Positions 41,579 through 53,250 of a DNA stretch of 53,250 bases are shown piece by piece (position 1 is the first letter of the stretch; the number at the start of each line of letters is the position of its first letter). A program made the translations under genes and the position numbers. This stretch comes from Ignavibacteria bacterium. Its GTDB lineage: Bacteria; Bacteroidota; Ignavibacteria; Ch128b. Under the pieces are notes generated by a model, which was not told the origin of the DNA, did no database searches, and worked only from the letters and a program-made list of their open reading frames with translations. The stretch is taken from positions 1 through 53,250 of the forward strand of contig JAOAHM010000059.1 of NCBI GenBank assembly GCA_026415235.1, read 5' to 3'.

Positions 41579-44500
41579 TTACTTTTTAACTTTAGTAGTT
41601 TCAGTAATTGGTTTTTGTTCAGACACAAATTCAGCTGATGTGAGAATTAAATTTCTAAACTTCTTCAGACCTGTACCAGCTGGTATCTTATGACCAATAA
41701 CAACATTTTCTTTCAATCCTAACAAGTAGTCGGTCTTTGCTTCCGTTGCTGCATCAGTAAGAACTTTTGTTGTTTCCTGGAATGAAGCTGCTGAGAGGAA
41801 GCTTTCCGTTGATAATGCTGCTGCAGTAATTCCTAAGAGTACAGGTTCCGAAGTTGCTGGTTGAGCATCACGAAATTCAACTAATTTTTTATTTCTCTTT
41901 CGAAGCTCAATATTAACATCTCTAACTTTATTTCTATCTACTACTTGACCATTTCTAAATCTCGAATCACCTCTATTCAAAATAACTACTGATTGTGTAA
42001 TTTTACTGTTTTCTTCATCAAGAACATATTTATCAACTAAATCATTCTCTAAAAACTTAGTATCACCTGGGTCTAACACTTTTACTTTCTGCAACATTTG
42101 TTTAACAATAATCTCAATATGTTTATCGTTTATCTTTACACCTTGTAAGCGATAAACTTCTTGAATTTCATTTACTAAGAATTCTTGAACTGCACCTGGA
42201 CCTTTAATTCTCAAAATATCATGTGGATCTAAATCACCGTCAGTGAGTTTGTCTCCAGCTTTTACAGTATCACCATTTTGAACAAGAACATGTTTTCCCA
42301 CAGAAATTGAATATGTCTTCTGTGTTAATCCATCAATTGAAGTGATGATAATATCTCTTGTACCTCTTCTTTGGGCACCAAAAGTTACAACACCGTCGAA
42401 TTCAGCGATAATTGCGGGATCGTGTGGCCTTCTCGCTTCAAATAATTCTGTAACTCTTGGTAAACCACCAGTGATGTCTCTTGTTTTACCAATTTCTCTT
42501 GGAATTTTTGCAACTATAGTTCCTGCTTGAATTTCTTGTCCTTCCCTAACGATTATATGTGCTTTCGCTGGGATGATTATTTCATGAACTTTTTCGTTGT
42601 TCCTTATTATATTAATTCTTGGTACTAATGATTTGTCACGAGACTCAATTACTACCTGTTGAATATGACCAGTCTGTTCATCACTCTCATGTCTGAATGT
42701 TATATTTTCCACCATATCTTGGAACTGAACAATACCACCTTCTTCAGAAAGAATAACTGCATTATATGGGTCATGATTGTATAAAATAGTTCCTCTTTCA
42801 ACTTTTTGATTTTCTTCAACTACAATTTCAGCACCATAAGGAACTTCGTATCTTCTCAATACTCTGCCATCATTATCAATAATTCCAATTACACCATTTC
42901 TTCCTAATGCAACTTTAACTTTTTCACCAAATTCATTTATCTTTTCTACATATTTCAAATGTTCGAAGAATGTTTTTCCTTCGAAACGAGATGTGATTTG
43001 TGATGTTTCAACTATTCTGCTTGCAGCACCACCGATGTGGAAAGTTCTCAAAGTTAACTGAGTTCCTGGTTCACCAATTGATTGTGCTGCAATAATTCCA
43101 ACTGCTTCACCAACATCAACGAGTTTACCGGTAGTAAGATTTCTACCATAACATTTCGCACATACACCGCGTTTACTTTCACAAGTAAGTACTGTTCTAA
43201 TCTTTACTGATTCAACGGCTGTTTCACCGATTCTTTCTGCAATTTCTTCAGTTATCAATTCGCCTTGTTCGCATAAGATTTCACCAGTTAGCGGATCCTT
43301 CACATCATCTGCAGCAACTCGACCTAAAATTCTTTCGGATAGAGGCTCTCTAATTTCTTCACCATCTTTGAGTGCAGTAATCTCAATATTTCGTACTGTA
43401 CCGCAATCATATTGAGTTACAACAACATCTTGACTGACATCTACAAGCCTTCTTGTCAAATAACCAGCATCTGCAGTTTTCAATGCTGTATCAGCAAGAC
43501 CTTTTCTTGCACCGTGCGTTGAAATAAAGTATTCAATAACTGAAAGACCCTCTTTGAAATTGGAGATGATAGGACTTTCAATAATTTCACCAGCTTGACC
43601 AGTTAAACTCTTTTGTGGCTTAGCCATCAATCCACGCATACCAGCAAGCTGACGAACTTGCTCTTTAGAACCTCGAGCACCTGAGTCTATCATCATCCAA
43701 AGTGGATTAAATCCATCTTGAGATTTCTTTAATGTATCAATAAGAGCATCAGCAACATTATTCGTTGTATGAGTCCAGATATCAATAATCTTGTTGTATC
43801 TTTCACCTTCAGAGATGTAACCTTCTTGCCACTGGTTGAGAACTTTTTTGACTTCTTTATTTGATTTTTCGACAAACTGCCATTTCAATTCTGGAACAAT
43901 CATATCGTCAACATTAATTGAGATACCACCCATCGTTGCGTACTTGAAACCAATATCTTTTAAGTCATCCAAAAATTGAGCAGTTCTAACATTTCCAAGT
44001 TTTCTAAACATTTTTCCAATTAGCGAACCGAAAGATTTCTTAACCAGTAACTCATTGATGAATCCCATCTCTTTCGGAACAATTCGATTGAAAATTACTC
44101 GACCAACCGATGTCTCAATCAACTCATCATTAATTCTTACTTTTATCCTTGCATGTAAGCCAACTTTTTTGTTTTCATAGGCAATTAATACTTCATCGGG
44201 TGAACTGAAGACTTTTCCTTCGCCCAAATCACCATCTTTAATCTTTGTAAGATAATAACAACCTAAGATGATATCCTGTGTTGGGATAACAATTGGATTA
44301 CCGTTTTGTGGTGAAAGGATATTGTGACTTGAAAGTAATAGCAATTGACATTCAAGTATAGCTTCAGGAGACAATGGAACATGCACAGCCATTTGATCGC
44401 CATCGAAATCGGCGTTGAAAGCTGTACATACCATTGGGTGTATTTCGATAGCCTTAGTTGTTACAAGTATTGGTTGAAATGCTTGAATTCCTAATCTGTG

Positions 44501-45820
44501 GAGCGTTGGTGCTCGGTTTAACATTACTGGATGTGAGTCAACTATTCGCTCTAAGATTTCCCATACAATCGGTTGTTTCTTATCAATAACTTTTCTTGCA
44601 CTCTTTACAGTTTTTACATAACCTCTTTCAATAAGTTTGTTAATTACAAATGGTTTGAATAATTCCAGAGCCATATCTCTATTCAAACCGCACTGATGTA
44701 ATTTGAGCTCTGGATTAACAACGATTACTGAACGACCTGAATAATCAACTCGTTTTCCTAACAAGTTTTGTCTGAAACGACCCTGTTTACCTTTTAAAAT
44801 ATCTGAAAGTGATTTAAGAGCTCTATTTGATTCTGCTCTAACTACATTGGTTCTTCGTGAGTTATCAAACAATGCATCAACTGCTTCCTGAAGCATTCTT
44901 TTTTCATTTCTCAAAATTACATCAGGAGCTTTGATATCAATTAATCTTTTTAGTCTGTTATTTCTAATAATAACTCTACGATAAAGGTCATTCAAATCGC
45001 TTGTGGCAAATCTTCCACCTTCGAGAGGGACAAGGGGACGAAGTTCAGGTGGAATTACAGGAACAACATTTACAATCATCCATTCAGGTTTATTTTCTGG
45101 AGCTCCTTCACGAGGTTTGAAGGATTCAATAATTTTCAAACGTTTTAATAATTCCTGTTTTTTCTGTTGAGAAGTCTCTTCTTTTAATTGAGTTCTTAAT
45201 TCAAGGCTCAAAGCTTCAGGGTCAACCTTTTTTAATAAAGCTTGAAGAGCTTCGCCCCCCATTTTTACAACAAACTTTCTCGGATCGTCATCAGGCAACT
45301 TCTCATTATCAGGAGGTAATTTGCTTAATGTTTCAAAATACTGTTCTTCAGTAAGCAGGTCTTTTTCTTTTAATCCTGTTGGACCTGGATTTATAACGAC
45401 ATAAGTTTCGTAATAGACTATCTTTTCTAAATCCTTCGTTGAATAACCTAAAACATTTCCGATTTTGCTAGGTTGTGAACGGAAGAACCAAATGTGGACT
45501 ACGGGAACTGCAAGTTGAATATGACCCATTCGCTCTCGGCGAACAGATTTAGTAGTAACCTCTACACCGCAACGGTCACATATAATACCTTTATATCTTA
45601 TCCTTTTATATTTACCACAATGGCATTCCCAATCTCGAGTAGGACCAAAGATTTTTTCACAGAATAATCCATCTTTCTCTGGTCTGAATGATCTGTAATT
45701 AATTGTTTCTGGTTTAGTTACTTCGCCATAAGAGCGTTTGAGAATTACATCAGGATTAGCAAGACTTATGGTAATCTTTGAAATCGTTTTAGTTTGTTGT
45801 TCTGTTCTTACTGTTGTCAT
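41579..45820 (-). CDS. rpoC: RNA polymerase beta' subunit
   Basis: [39 protein letters not shown]. Confidence 0.99.
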   Translation of the reverse strand: MTTVRTEQQTKTISKITISLANPDVILKRSYGEVTKPETINYRSFRPEKDGLFCEKIFGPTRDWECHCGKYKRIRYKGIICDRCGVEVTTKSVRRERMGHIQLAVPVVHIWFFRSQPSKIGNVLGYSTKDLEKIVYYETYVVINPGPTGLKEKDLLTEEQYFETLSKLPPDNEKLPDDDPRKFVVKMGGEALQALLKKVDPEALSLELRTQLKEETSQQKKQELLKRLKIIESFKPREGAPENKPEWMIVNVVPVIPPELRPLVPLEGGRFATSDLNDLYRRVIIRNNRLKRLIDIKAPDVILRNEKRMLQEAVDALFDNSRRTNVVRAESNRALKSLSDILKGKQGRFRQNLLGKRVDYSGRSVIVVNPELKLHQCGLNRDMALELFKPFVINKLIERGYVKTVKSARKVIDKKQPIVWEILERIVDSHPVMLNRAPTLHRLGIQAFQPILVTTKAIEIHPMVCTAFNADFDGDQMAVHVPLSPEAILECQLLLLSSHNILSPQNGNPIVIPTQDIILGCYYLTKIKDGDLGEGKVFSSPDEVLIAYENKKVGLHARIKVRINDELIETSVGRVIFNRIVPKEMGFINELLVKKSFGSLIGKMFRKLGNVRTAQFLDDLKDIGFKYATMGGISINVDDMIVPELKWQFVEKSNKEVKKVLNQWQEGYISEGERYNKIIDIWTHTTNNVADALIDTLKKSQDGFNPLWMMIDSGARGSKEQVRQLAGMRGLMAKPQKSLTGQAGEIIESPIISNFKEGLSVIEYFISTHGARKGLADTALKTADAGYLTRRLVDVSQDVVVTQYDCGTVRNIEITALKDGEEIREPLSERILGRVAADDVKDPLTGEILCEQGELITEEIAERIGETAVESVKIRTVLTCESKRGVCAKCYGRNLTTGKLVDVGEAVGIIAAQSIGEPGTQLTLRTFHIGGAASRIVETSQITSRFEGKTFFEHLKYVEKINEFGEKVKVALGRNGVIGIIDNDGRVLRRYEVPYGAEIVVEENQKVERGTILYNHDPYNAVILSEEGGIVQFQDMVENITFRHESDEQTGHIQQVVIESRDKSLVPRINIIRNNEKVHEIIIPAKAHIIVREGQEIQAGTIVAKIPREIGKTRDITGGLPRVTELFEARRPHDPAIIAEFDGVVTFGAQRRGTRDIIITSIDGLTQKTYSISVGKHVLVQNGDTVKAGDKLTDGDLDPHDILRIKGPGAVQEFLVNEIQEVYRLQGVKINDKHIEIIVKQMLQKVKVLDPGDTKFLENDLVDKYVLDEENSKITQSVVILNRGDSRFRNGQVVDRNKVRDVNIELRKRNKKLVEFRDAQPATSEPVLLGITAAALSTESFLSAASFQETTKVLTDAATEAKTDYLLGLKENVVIGHKIPAGTGLKKFRNLILTSAEFVSEQKPITETTKVKK

Positions 45821-45851
45821 TTTTCAAACTCACAATTAGTTTTAGTTGTTC

Positions 45852-48800
45852 TTACTCGTATTCAACATTAACTTCCAAACATAGACCCTGCAATTCCCTG
45901 ACAAGAACATTGAAGGATTCAGGAACATTAGCTTCAGGGAAATTATCACCTTTTACAATTGCTTCATAAACTTTTGCTCGTCCTGTAACATCATCACTTT
46001 TTACAGTTAACATTTCTTGTAATGTATGAGCTGCACCATAAGCTTCAAGTGCCCAAACTTCCATTTCACCAAATCGTTGACCACCAAATTGAGCTTTTCC
46101 ACCAAGAGGTTGTTGTGTGATTAATGAATAAGGTCCAATAGAACGAGCATGTATCTTATCTTCCACAAGGTGTGACAACTTCATAATATAAGCCACACCT
46201 ACAGTTACTTCTTTGTCGAATCGTTCTCCAGTTCTTCCATCATAAAGAACTGTTTTTCCACTTGGATTTAAACCGGCTTTCTTAAGGTATTCTTGTATTT
46301 CTTCCCAAGAAGCACCATCAAAGATTGGCGTAGCGAACTTCACACCTAATTTGTATGCTGCCCAACCTAAGGCACATTCAAGTAATTGTCCAACATTCAT
46401 TCTTGAAGGCACACCAAGTGGATTTAAAATAATATCTACTGGTGTACCATCTGGTAAGTATGGCATATCCTCAACAGGAACAATCTTAGCTACAACACCT
46501 TTATTACCATGTCTTCCTGCCATCTTATCACCAACCATAATCTTGCGCTTTTTCGCAACATACACTTTTGCCATCTGAACAATTCCTGGAGGCAAATCAT
46601 CACCTGCTTGTATCTTATTCTTTTCTCGCTTCAGAGTATCATCTATTTCTTGTTTATTAATGAAATAGTTTTCGTAAAGTTTTCTTACGAGTGAATTCTT
46701 CTTCGAATTTTCAGTCCAATCTGATTCTGTGTCTAATTCATCTATCTTGTCTCCAAGTGCTTCAAAGATAGACCTACGCAAAACCGTACCGCTTCTTATT
46801 GCCGAAGAACCATCACGGAATTTTATACCGACACATTCAATACCATCAAAAATCTCAACTAATCTATCAACTAACTTTGACCTTAATTTATCAATATCTT
46901 CATCATGTTGTTGTTCAAGTAATTCAATTAATTTTTTCTCTTCTTTTCTTCCCTCAGCATCTCGTCTTCTTCGCGTGAATAATTTAGTAGCAACAACGAC
47001 TCCTTTCATTCCAGCAGGAGCTCTAAGTGAGGCATCTTTAACATCACCAGCTTTGTCACCAAAAATTGCTCTTAATAATCTTTCTTCAGGAGTTGGATCA
47101 GTTTCACCTTTTGGAGTTATTTTACCAATTAAAATGTCACCTTCTTTGACTTCAGTTCCAACTCGCACGATACCATGTTCATCAAGGTCTTTTGTAGCCT
47201 CTTCACTTACATTTGGAATTTCTCTAGTAAGTTCTTCTTCACCTCGTTTGGTTTCTCTAACTTGCAATTCAAATTCTTCAATATGAATTGAAGTGTAAAC
47301 ATCTTCTTTTACTAACCTTTCACTTAAAATGATAGCATCCTCAAAATTATAACCACGCCAAGGCATGTAGGCAACTAAAATATTTTTGCCAAGAGCTAAT
47401 TCACCATTTTCTGTTGCATGACCATCAGCAAGAACATCACCTTTTTTAACTCTTTGACCTTCAACTACTAATGGTTTTTGGTTGATGCAAGTATCTTGGT
47501 TTGTTCTGTAAAATTTGGTTAAATAATAAGTTCTAATTTTTCGGTCTTCAAATGATGTTAAGCGCTCAGTTTCAGTCATGTCATATTCAATTGTAATGTG
47601 ATTTGAATCACATTCTAAAACAGTTCCATCACCTTCAGCTAAAATCAATGCTCTTGAGTCTCTTGCAACTTTTCCTTCCATTCCAGTACCAACCAATGGT
47701 GCTTCAGTTTTCAATAATGGCACAGCCTGCCTTTGCATGTTACTTCCCATCAATGCTCTGTTAGCGTCATCGTGTTCAAGGAATGGAATTAATGAAGCTG
47801 CAGGACTAACAATTTGATTTGGAGCAACATCCATGTACTTTATTCTATCAGGTGTTGCTTCGGGGAAATCACCTCGGAACCTTGAAATAATTCTTTCGCC
47901 AATAAATTTACCTTGCTCGTTTAATTTTGTACTTGCTTGAGCAATTGCAACTTCATCTTCTTTTTCAGCAGTAAGATATTCAATTTCGTTTGTAACAACA
48001 CCATTCTGAACTTTTCGATATGGTGTTTCAATAAAACCGTATTTGTTAATTCTTGAATAAATACAAAGTGAAGAAATCAAACCGATATTTGGACCTTCCG
48101 GTGTTTCGATTGGACATAACCTACCATAATGCGTGTAGTGAACATCGCGCACCTCGAAACCTGCTCGTTCACGAGTTAAACCACCTGGACCTAAAGCACT
48201 TAATCTTCGCTTATGCGTAATTTCAGCAAGTGGATTTGTTTGATCAAGAAATTGTGATAATTGATTTGTACCGAAAAACGAGTTAATTACACTTGAGATT
48301 ATTCTTGCATTAACAAGGTCTTGCGGACCGAAATTTTCGGTTTCTTGAATATTCATTTTTTCTCGAATTGTTCGAGCAAGCCTTGCAAATGCTGTGTTGA
48401 ATTGTTGTGTAAGTTGTTCACCTACGGTTCGTACTCTTCGGTTGCCTAAGTGATCAATATCATCAACAGGAACCTTTTGATCTTTTAAGTCAATTATGTA
48501 CTTAATAATTGCAATAATGTCTTCTTTAGTGAGGATAGTGATGTCTTCAGGAATATTCAATCCGAGCTTGACATTCATTCTATGTCTTCCCACTTCACCA
48601 AGGTCATATCTCTTCGGATTGAAGAACAGTTTATCAATTAATCCTCTTGCAGTTTCTAAATCAGGTGCTTCGGTTGCTCTGAGTTGTTTATAAATTGCTT
48701 CAAGAGCTTCTTCTTCACTATGAGCAATATCATTTGCTAAAGTATTTAAGATTAAATGACCATCAACCGAGTCAATTTGCTTGATAAATTTGATTTTCTT

Positions 48801-49610
48801 GTTTCCAGTCTTTTTAGCTCTTTGCAGAATTTCTTCTGTAAACTCTGTATCCTTAGTTGCAAAAATTTCGCCTGTAGTAAAATCAATTAAATCGGTCGCT
48901 AATTTTCTTCCAAAATATTCTTTAATTTGCTCTTTATTAACATCTACTTCTTCGTATAAATCAAATAATTCAAGTATCTGTTCGTCAGAAGAATAACCAA
49001 TAGCTCTTAGAAGTGTTGTGGCTGGGAATTTTTTCTTTCTATCAATATAGACATACATCATATTGGAGATGTCAGTAGCAAATTCCACCCAAGAACCTTT
49101 GAATGGAATTACTCTACCAGTATAAATCATCGTTCCGTTTGGATGCATTATTTCAGAAAAGACTACGCCCGGAGAACGATGTAATTGACTTACAATTGCT
49201 CTTTCAGCACCGTTAATTATAAAACTTCCTTTAGGCGTCATGTATGGTAAGTTTCCAAGATAAACATCTTGCTCAACCGATTGAACAAACTCTTGAGTAT
49301 CTAAATCTCTGATTGATAATCTCATTTTTGCCTTGAGAGGAACAGCGTAAGTTAATCCTCTCTCGAGACATTCTTGAATGGTATATCTTGGTTTTTCAAC
49401 ATAGTATTCAACAAAATCTAATTTGAAATTTTCCCTTTGATCCAAAACAGGAAAATTCTGAAGGAAAACACTTTGTAATCCTTTGTTTTCTCTTTTACTG
49501 GGTGGAACTTTTGCTTGGAGAAAATCTTCAAACGACTCAAGCTGAACAGCTAATAAATCCGGCGCCTCAATTGCACTTTTAATTTTCGAGAAAGATATTC
49601 TATCTGCCAC
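45852..49610 (-). CDS. rpoB: RNA polymerase beta subunit
   Basis: [68 protein letters not shown]. Confidence 0.99.
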   Translation of the reverse strand: MADRISFSKIKSAIEAPDLLAVQLESFEDFLQAKVPPSKRENKGLQSVFLQNFPVLDQRENFKLDFVEYYVEKPRYTIQECLERGLTYAVPLKAKMRLSIRDLDTQEFVQSVEQDVYLGNLPYMTPKGSFIINGAERAIVSQLHRSPGVVFSEIMHPNGTMIYTGRVIPFKGSWVEFATDISNMMYVYIDRKKKFPATTLLRAIGYSSDEQILELFDLYEEVDVNKEQIKEYFGRKLATDLIDFTTGEIFATKDTEFTEEILQRAKKTGNKKIKFIKQIDSVDGHLILNTLANDIAHSEEEALEAIYKQLRATEAPDLETARGLIDKLFFNPKRYDLGEVGRHRMNVKLGLNIPEDITILTKEDIIAIIKYIIDLKDQKVPVDDIDHLGNRRVRTVGEQLTQQFNTAFARLARTIREKMNIQETENFGPQDLVNARIISSVINSFFGTNQLSQFLDQTNPLAEITHKRRLSALGPGGLTRERAGFEVRDVHYTHYGRLCPIETPEGPNIGLISSLCIYSRINKYGFIETPYRKVQNGVVTNEIEYLTAEKEDEVAIAQASTKLNEQGKFIGERIISRFRGDFPEATPDRIKYMDVAPNQIVSPAASLIPFLEHDDANRALMGSNMQRQAVPLLKTEAPLVGTGMEGKVARDSRALILAEGDGTVLECDSNHITIEYDMTETERLTSFEDRKIRTYYLTKFYRTNQDTCINQKPLVVEGQRVKKGDVLADGHATENGELALGKNILVAYMPWRGYNFEDAIILSERLVKEDVYTSIHIEEFELQVRETKRGEEELTREIPNVSEEATKDLDEHGIVRVGTEVKEGDILIGKITPKGETDPTPEERLLRAIFGDKAGDVKDASLRAPAGMKGVVVATKLFTRRRRDAEGRKEEKKLIELLEQQHDEDIDKLRSKLVDRLVEIFDGIECVGIKFRDGSSAIRSGTVLRRSIFEALGDKIDELDTESDWTENSKKNSLVRKLYENYFINKQEIDDTLKREKNKIQAGDDLPPGIVQMAKVYVAKKRKIMVGDKMAGRHGNKGVVAKIVPVEDMPYLPDGTPVDIILNPLGVPSRMNVGQLLECALGWAAYKLGVKFATPIFDGASWEEIQEYLKKAGLNPSGKTVLYDGRTGERFDKEVTVGVAYIMKLSHLVEDKIHARSIGPYSLITQQPLGGKAQFGGQRFGEMEVWALEAYGAAHTLQEMLTVKSDDVTGRAKVYEAIVKGDNFPEANVPESFNVLVRELQGLCLEVNVEYE

Positions 49611-49654
49611 TTTTACATCTCCAATACTTATTATTGATTGTTACCAATAAAAAT

Positions 49655-49692
49655 GGAAAATGATGAGCCAAAATTTTGACTCATCACTTTCC
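49655..49692 (-). terminator. Candidate attenuator hairpin between rplL and rpoB
   Basis: Minus: GGAAAGTGATGAGTCAAAATTTTGGCTCATCATTTTCC followed by ATTTTTATT. Confidence 0.65.
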
Positions 49693-49721
49693 TATAAAAT
49701 GTATTATTTAACGAATTAAAT

Positions 49722-50105
49722 TTATTTGATTTCGACTTTACCGCCAGCTTCTTCAATTTCTTTCTTGATTTTTTCAGCTTCTTCTTTGCTAACACCTTCT
49801 TTAATTGGTTTTGGAGCTGAATCAACCAAATCTTTTGCTTCTTTCAAACCTAATCCTGTATGAGCACGAACAACTTTAATAACATTAATCTTTTGTGCAC
49901 CTGCATCCGTTAAGATAACATTAAATTCAGTCTTTTCTTCTTGTGCTGGAGCTGCTGCTGCACCTGCGGCTGGTGCACCTGCCATAACTACTGGTGCTGC
50001 TGCAGTTACTCCAAATTCTTCTTCTAATGCTTTCTTTAATTCAGCTGCTTCTGTTAAAGTCAATCCTTTGATTTGCTCTACTAAACTTGCGACTTTCTCT
50101 GTCAT
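49722..50105 (-). CDS. rplL: 50S ribosomal protein L7/L12
   Basis: [54 protein letters not shown]. Confidence 0.98.
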   Translation of the reverse strand: MTEKVASLVEQIKGLTLTEAAELKKALEEEFGVTAAAPVVMAGAPAAGAAAAPAQEEKTEFNVILTDAGAQKINVIKVVRAHTGLGLKEAKDLVDSAPKPIKEGVSKEEAEKIKKEIEEAGGKVEIK

Positions 50106-50123
50106 TTTTCTAACTCCTAATTT

Positions 50124-50648
50124 TTAATTACTTTCTTGTTTTTTGATATAAGCATCTAATACACCAACAAGATCACGCATTACACCATTGATAGCTCCAA
50201 TTACACCAGCAATTGGTGCTTGAATACCACCAATGATTCCTGCAATGATCTCTGGTTTCGATGGAAGTGATGCTAATTCTTCTAACTTTGAACCATCAAA
50301 AAATGAATTCTCAATATAACAAGCTTTTAAATCTAACTTGTTATATTTTTCTCTGAACTTTTTAATGATTCTTGCAGGAACTACTGGGTCTTCTTTTGAA
50401 ATTGCAAGACCTGTCATTCCCACTAAATAATCTTTTGCTTTATCGAAACGGTTAACTCGATCGATTGCAAGTTTTGCCAAAGTGTTTTTTACAACACGAT
50501 ATTCGACATTAGCTTTCCTGAACTCACGTCTAAGCTCATTAACTTCTTCAACTTTAATCCCCTGAAAATTAACGAGGTAAAGTCCAGTGGCGTCTTTCAA
50601 CTTCTCGGCAACCCTTGCAACGACCTCTGCTTTTTCGGCTTTGTTCAT
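50124..50648 (-). CDS. rplJ: 50S ribosomal protein L10
   Basis: LYLVNFQGIKVEEVNELRREFRKANVEYRVVKNTLAKLA. Confidence 0.97.
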   Translation of the reverse strand: MNKAEKAEVVARVAEKLKDATGLYLVNFQGIKVEEVNELRREFRKANVEYRVVKNTLAKLAIDRVNRFDKAKDYLVGMTGLAISKEDPVVPARIIKKFREKYNKLDLKACYIENSFFDGSKLEELASLPSKPEIIAGIIGGIQAPIAGVIGAINGVMRDLVGVLDAYIKKQESN

Positions 50649-50718
50649 AATTCAACCTATCCTTAAATGGATTTACATCAATTATTTTTGAAGCTTTTAG
50701 AGTGCGTAATAGTCAACT

Positions 50719-51420
50719 TTATAAATTTGTTAATTCAGCACGGTCTATCTTAATCCCAGGTCCCATTGTACTTGAGACATAGATAGACTTAACATACTGT
50801 CCTTTTGCCGAAGCAGGTTTTAATCTCAAAATGGTGCTTAACAAAGCTTTAAAATTTTCAATTAGCTTTTGAGTATCGAAAGATGCTTTTCCAATTGAAG
50901 CGTGAACAATTCCAGCTTTATCAACACGAAATTGTATTTTTCCAGCTTTAAGTTCTTTGACAACCTTACCAACATCCATAGTCACAGTACCACTTTTTGG
51001 ATTTGGCATTAAACCTCTTGAGCCTAAAATTTTTCCTAACTTACCTACTTCTGGCATTACATCTGGAGTTGCAACAACTACATCAAAATCAAGCCAACCT
51101 TCTTGTATCTTTTTTATGTACTCATCAAAACCTACATAATCAGCACCAGCTTCTTTTGCCTCTTGTTCTTTTGGTCCACGAGTTAATACTAAGACTTTCA
51201 CTTCTTTCCCTGTACCATGTGGCAATACAACCGTTCCTCTTACCATCTGGTCTGCATGTCTTGGGTCAACTCCTAGTCTTACAGCTACATCAACCGACTC
51301 ATCAAATTTCGCATTAGCTAATTCTTTAACTAACGCAAATGCCTCAGAAAGTTTATACTCTTTTTTTGTATCAACTTTTGAAATGTTGTTTTTAACTCTT
51401 TTACTTACTTTCATGCTCAA
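50719..51420 (-). CDS. rplA: 50S ribosomal protein L1
   Basis: [40 protein letters not shown]. Confidence 0.98.
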   Translation of the reverse strand: MSMKVSKRVKNNISKVDTKKEYKLSEAFALVKELANAKFDESVDVAVRLGVDPRHADQMVRGTVVLPHGTGKEVKVLVLTRGPKEQEAKEAGADYVGFDEYIKKIQEGWLDFDVVVATPDVMPEVGKLGKILGSRGLMPNPKSGTVTMDVGKVVKELKAGKIQFRVDKAGIVHASIGKASFDTQKLIENFKALLSTILRLKPASAKGQYVKSIYVSSTMGPGIKIDRAELTNL

Positions 51421-51429
51421 ACCTATTTT

Positions 51430-51855
51430 TTATCCTTCTACAGTAATTCCCATGCTTCTTGCAGTACCTTCAATCATACTCATAGCTGCTTCAAGTGATG
51501 CTGCATTCAAATCTGGCATTTTCATCAAAGCAATCTCTTTAATTTGCTCTTTGGTTACTTTACCGACTTTTACTTTGTTTGGCTCAGCTGAACCTTTTTC
51601 AATTTTTGCAGCTTTGAGTAATAAAACTGATGCAGGTGGTGTCTTCGTGATAAATGTAAACGACTTATCAGAATAAACCGTAATAACAACTGGTATAATT
51701 AATCCTGCTTGATTTTGAGTTCTTGCATTGAATTGCTTGCAGAACTCCATAATGTTAACACCTTTTTGACCTAAAGCAGGTCCAACTGGTGGTGATGGAT
51801 TTGCTTGTCCTGCAGGAATTTGAAGTTTAATATATCCAACTACTTTCTTAGCCAT
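51430..51855 (-). CDS. rplK: 50S ribosomal protein L11
   Basis: [37 protein letters not shown]. Confidence 0.98.
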   Translation of the reverse strand: MAKKVVGYIKLQIPAGQANPSPPVGPALGQKGVNIMEFCKQFNARTQNQAGLIIPVVITVYSDKSFTFITKTPPASVLLLKAAKIEKGSAEPNKVKVGKVTKEQIKEIALMKMPDLNAASLEAAMSMIEGTARSMGITVEG

Positions 51856-51870
51856 AATTTTCTCTCAAAT

Positions 51871-52404
51871 TTATTTTTCTAATTCTGCTTGAGTGAAATC
51901 AATTTCAACTGGAGTTTTTCGACCAAAAATGGAGACCATTACTTTTAATTTTAACTTTTCGCTATTCACTTCTTGAACTGTTCCTTTCATCTTTGCAAAT
52001 GGTCCATTCGTAATTACGATTGGGTCTCCAACTTTGAATGGTGTTTCAACTCTTTCGCCTTTCTCTTCAGCTTTAATCTTTCCAATAATTCTTTCAACTT
52101 CATCAGGATGAAGAGGTTGAGGTTTATTTCTTGTACCGAGAAATCCCATTACAGAAGGAATACTCATTATAATATCAATTATTCTCTTGTCAAGTTGTGC
52201 TTCTATTAAAATGTAACCAGGGAAAAAACTTTTGCTTTTACTTTTCTTTTTACCGTCTTTTACTTCAAAAACTTTTTCGATTGGAATTAAGATTTGTTTA
52301 ATGTAAGGCTGCAAATTCCTAAACTCAATTTCTTTTTCTAAGGCAGTTTTAACCTTATTCTCATGTCCAGAAAAAGTTCTCAACACATACCACTGATAAC
52401 TCAT
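51871..52404 (-). CDS. nusG: Transcription termination/antitermination factor NusG
   Basis: WYVLRTFSGHENKVKTALE; FFPGYILIEA; KOW motif DPIVITNGPFAKMKGTV. Confidence 0.98.
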   Translation of the reverse strand: MSYQWYVLRTFSGHENKVKTALEKEIEFRNLQPYIKQILIPIEKVFEVKDGKKKSKSKSFFPGYILIEAQLDKRIIDIIMSIPSVMGFLGTRNKPQPLHPDEVERIIGKIKAEEKGERVETPFKVGDPIVITNGPFAKMKGTVQEVNSEKLKLKVMVSIFGRKTPVEIDFTQAELEK

Positions 52405-52405
52405 A

Positions 52406-52588
52406 TTAAAATATTCCCTTGAAAATATTACTTAAAATCTGATCAATGATATAAACAAAAATTGCAAGAATAATACAAGTGATAATAATAAGCTGAGTTG
52501 AGCCTTTTAACTCTTCCTGTGTTGGCCAGGTAACTTTTTTCATTTCCCTGACAACATCATTGAAATAATTGATTATTTTTTCTTTCAT
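52406..52588 (-). CDS. secE: Preprotein translocase subunit SecE
   Basis: 60 aa, VVREMKKVTWPTQEELKGSTQLIIITCIILAIFVYIIDQIL. Confidence 0.96.
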   Translation of the reverse strand: MKEKIINYFNDVVREMKKVTWPTQEELKGSTQLIIITCIILAIFVYIIDQILSNIFKGIF

Positions 52589-52607
52589 AATACAATTCCT
52601 ATCTCTG

Positions 52608-52680
52608 CACGTCTGGAGGGACTCGAACCCCCAACCTGCGGTTTTGGAGACCGCTGCTCTACCAATTGAGCTACAGACGT
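52608..52680 (-). tRNA. tRNA-Trp (anticodon CCA)
   Basis: Minus ACGTCTGTAGCTCAATTGGTAGAGCAGCGGTCTCCAAAACCGC...GGTTCGAGTCCCTCCAGACGT; loop CTCCAAA. Confidence 0.97.
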
Positions 52681-52684
52681 AAGA

Positions 52685-52834
52685 TTATTTCGTCTCTTTG
52701 TGAGTTGTATGTTTATTACACCACTTGCAGTATTTTTTATACTCTACTCTGCCTGAATGGAGTTTTTTATTTTTTGTAGTTGTGTAATTTCTCCTTTTAC
52801 ACTCTGTACACTCTAAAGTAATAATATCTCTCAT
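52685..52834 (-). CDS. rpmG: 50S ribosomal protein L33, zinc-binding type
   Basis: [49 protein letters not shown]; start trimmed because the longer ORF runs into tRNA-Thr. Confidence 0.97.
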   Translation of the reverse strand: MRDIITLECTECKRRNYTTTKNKKLHSGRVEYKKYCKWCNKHTTHKETK

Positions 52835-52854
52835 TTTCTTTTCTCGCTTTTTTG

Positions 52855-52927
<73 letters not shown>

Positions 52928-52950
52928 CTGTTCAATTTATCAAATAAAAA

Positions 52951-52973
52951 AATTTTCCCTTAATGGGAAAATT
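52951..52973 (-). terminator. Intrinsic terminator-like hairpin between tRNA-Gly and tRNA-Thr
   Basis: AATTTTCCC-ATTAA-GGGAAAATT on minus, followed by TTTTTATTTG. Confidence 0.7.
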
Positions 52974-53018
52974 CTTAAATATTCATTCAATCTGTTACAA
53001 TTAAAATAAAACGATTAG

Positions 53019-53091
53019 AGCGGGAGACGGGACTCGAACCCGCGACCAACAGCTTGGAAGGCTGTGACTCTGCCAACTGAGTTACTCCCGC
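53019..53091 (-). tRNA. tRNA-Gly (anticodon TCC)
   Basis: Minus GCGGGAGTAACTCAGTTGGCAGAGTCACAGCCTTCCAAGCTGT...GGTTCGAGTCCCGTCTCCCGC. Confidence 0.97.
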
Positions 53092-53156
53092 ATTAATAAA
53101 TTCATCTTGTAAATGAACTTTTCTGAGTAATCAGTATTTCAATCGAACTTTTCTTG

Positions 53157-53240
53157 TGGGTGGCGAGGGATTCGAACCCCCTAAGGCGTAAGCCAACGGA
53201 TTTACAGTCCGCCCCGGCTCTCCAACTCCGGCGTCCACCC
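53157..53240 (-). tRNA. tRNA-Tyr (anticodon GTA), class II with long variable arm
   Basis: Minus GGGTGGACGCCGGAGTTGGAGAGCCGGGGCGGACTGTAAATCCG...GGTTCGAATCCCTCGCCACCC. Confidence 0.96.
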
Positions 53241-53250
53241 ATTTTATCTT

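Noticed and set aside
46729-47286. 185-aa plus-strand ORF antisense to rpoB
   Set aside because: Ser/Leu-rich shadow ORF opposite a highly conserved gene; no recognisable domain.
49631-49825. 64-aa ORF overlapping the rplL 3' end
   Set aside because: Out-of-frame reading of the rplL coding region; Lys-rich artefact.

Overview
The window is low-GC bacterial chromosome. Gene content and order suggest the Bacteroidota/Chlorobiota-Ignavibacteria group; this placement is inference. About 22.5-53.2 kb on the minus strand is one near-continuous information-processing superlocus: tRNA-Tyr, -Gly, -Thr, rpmG, tRNA-Trp, secE-nusG-rplKAJL-rpoBC, rpsLG-fusA-tuf, then the S10, spc and alpha clusters ending at rplQ with a strong terminator. 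A complete tRNA-Gln(UUG) lies inside the spc cluster between rplR and rpsE. The first ~22 kb is accessory or metabolic: a composite palindromic tandem repeat; fur-feoAB; a dodecin/peroxiredoxin/rubrerythrin stress cluster fused at operon level to DUF3501 and a eukaryotic-type PTPS, GTP cyclohydrolase I and two SDR genes (probable tetrahydrobiopterin-like pterin pathway); a Spy-like protein; an acyl-CoA ligase; a frameshifted AbgT transporter; class II RNR; NlpC/P60; primary sigma factor; two tandem EutN/CcmL microcompartment vertex genes next to a PIN-domain pair and deoB; a GAF/degenerate-GGDEF protein; and engB. The best candidates for something undescribed are the rubrerythrin-DUF3501-pterin operon, the orphan microcompartment vertex pair linked to deoB, the tRNA-Gln inside the spc operon, and a long hairpin that covers a start codon near 4.0 kb. 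All calls were made by reading the sequence and ORF translations; no database search was run.
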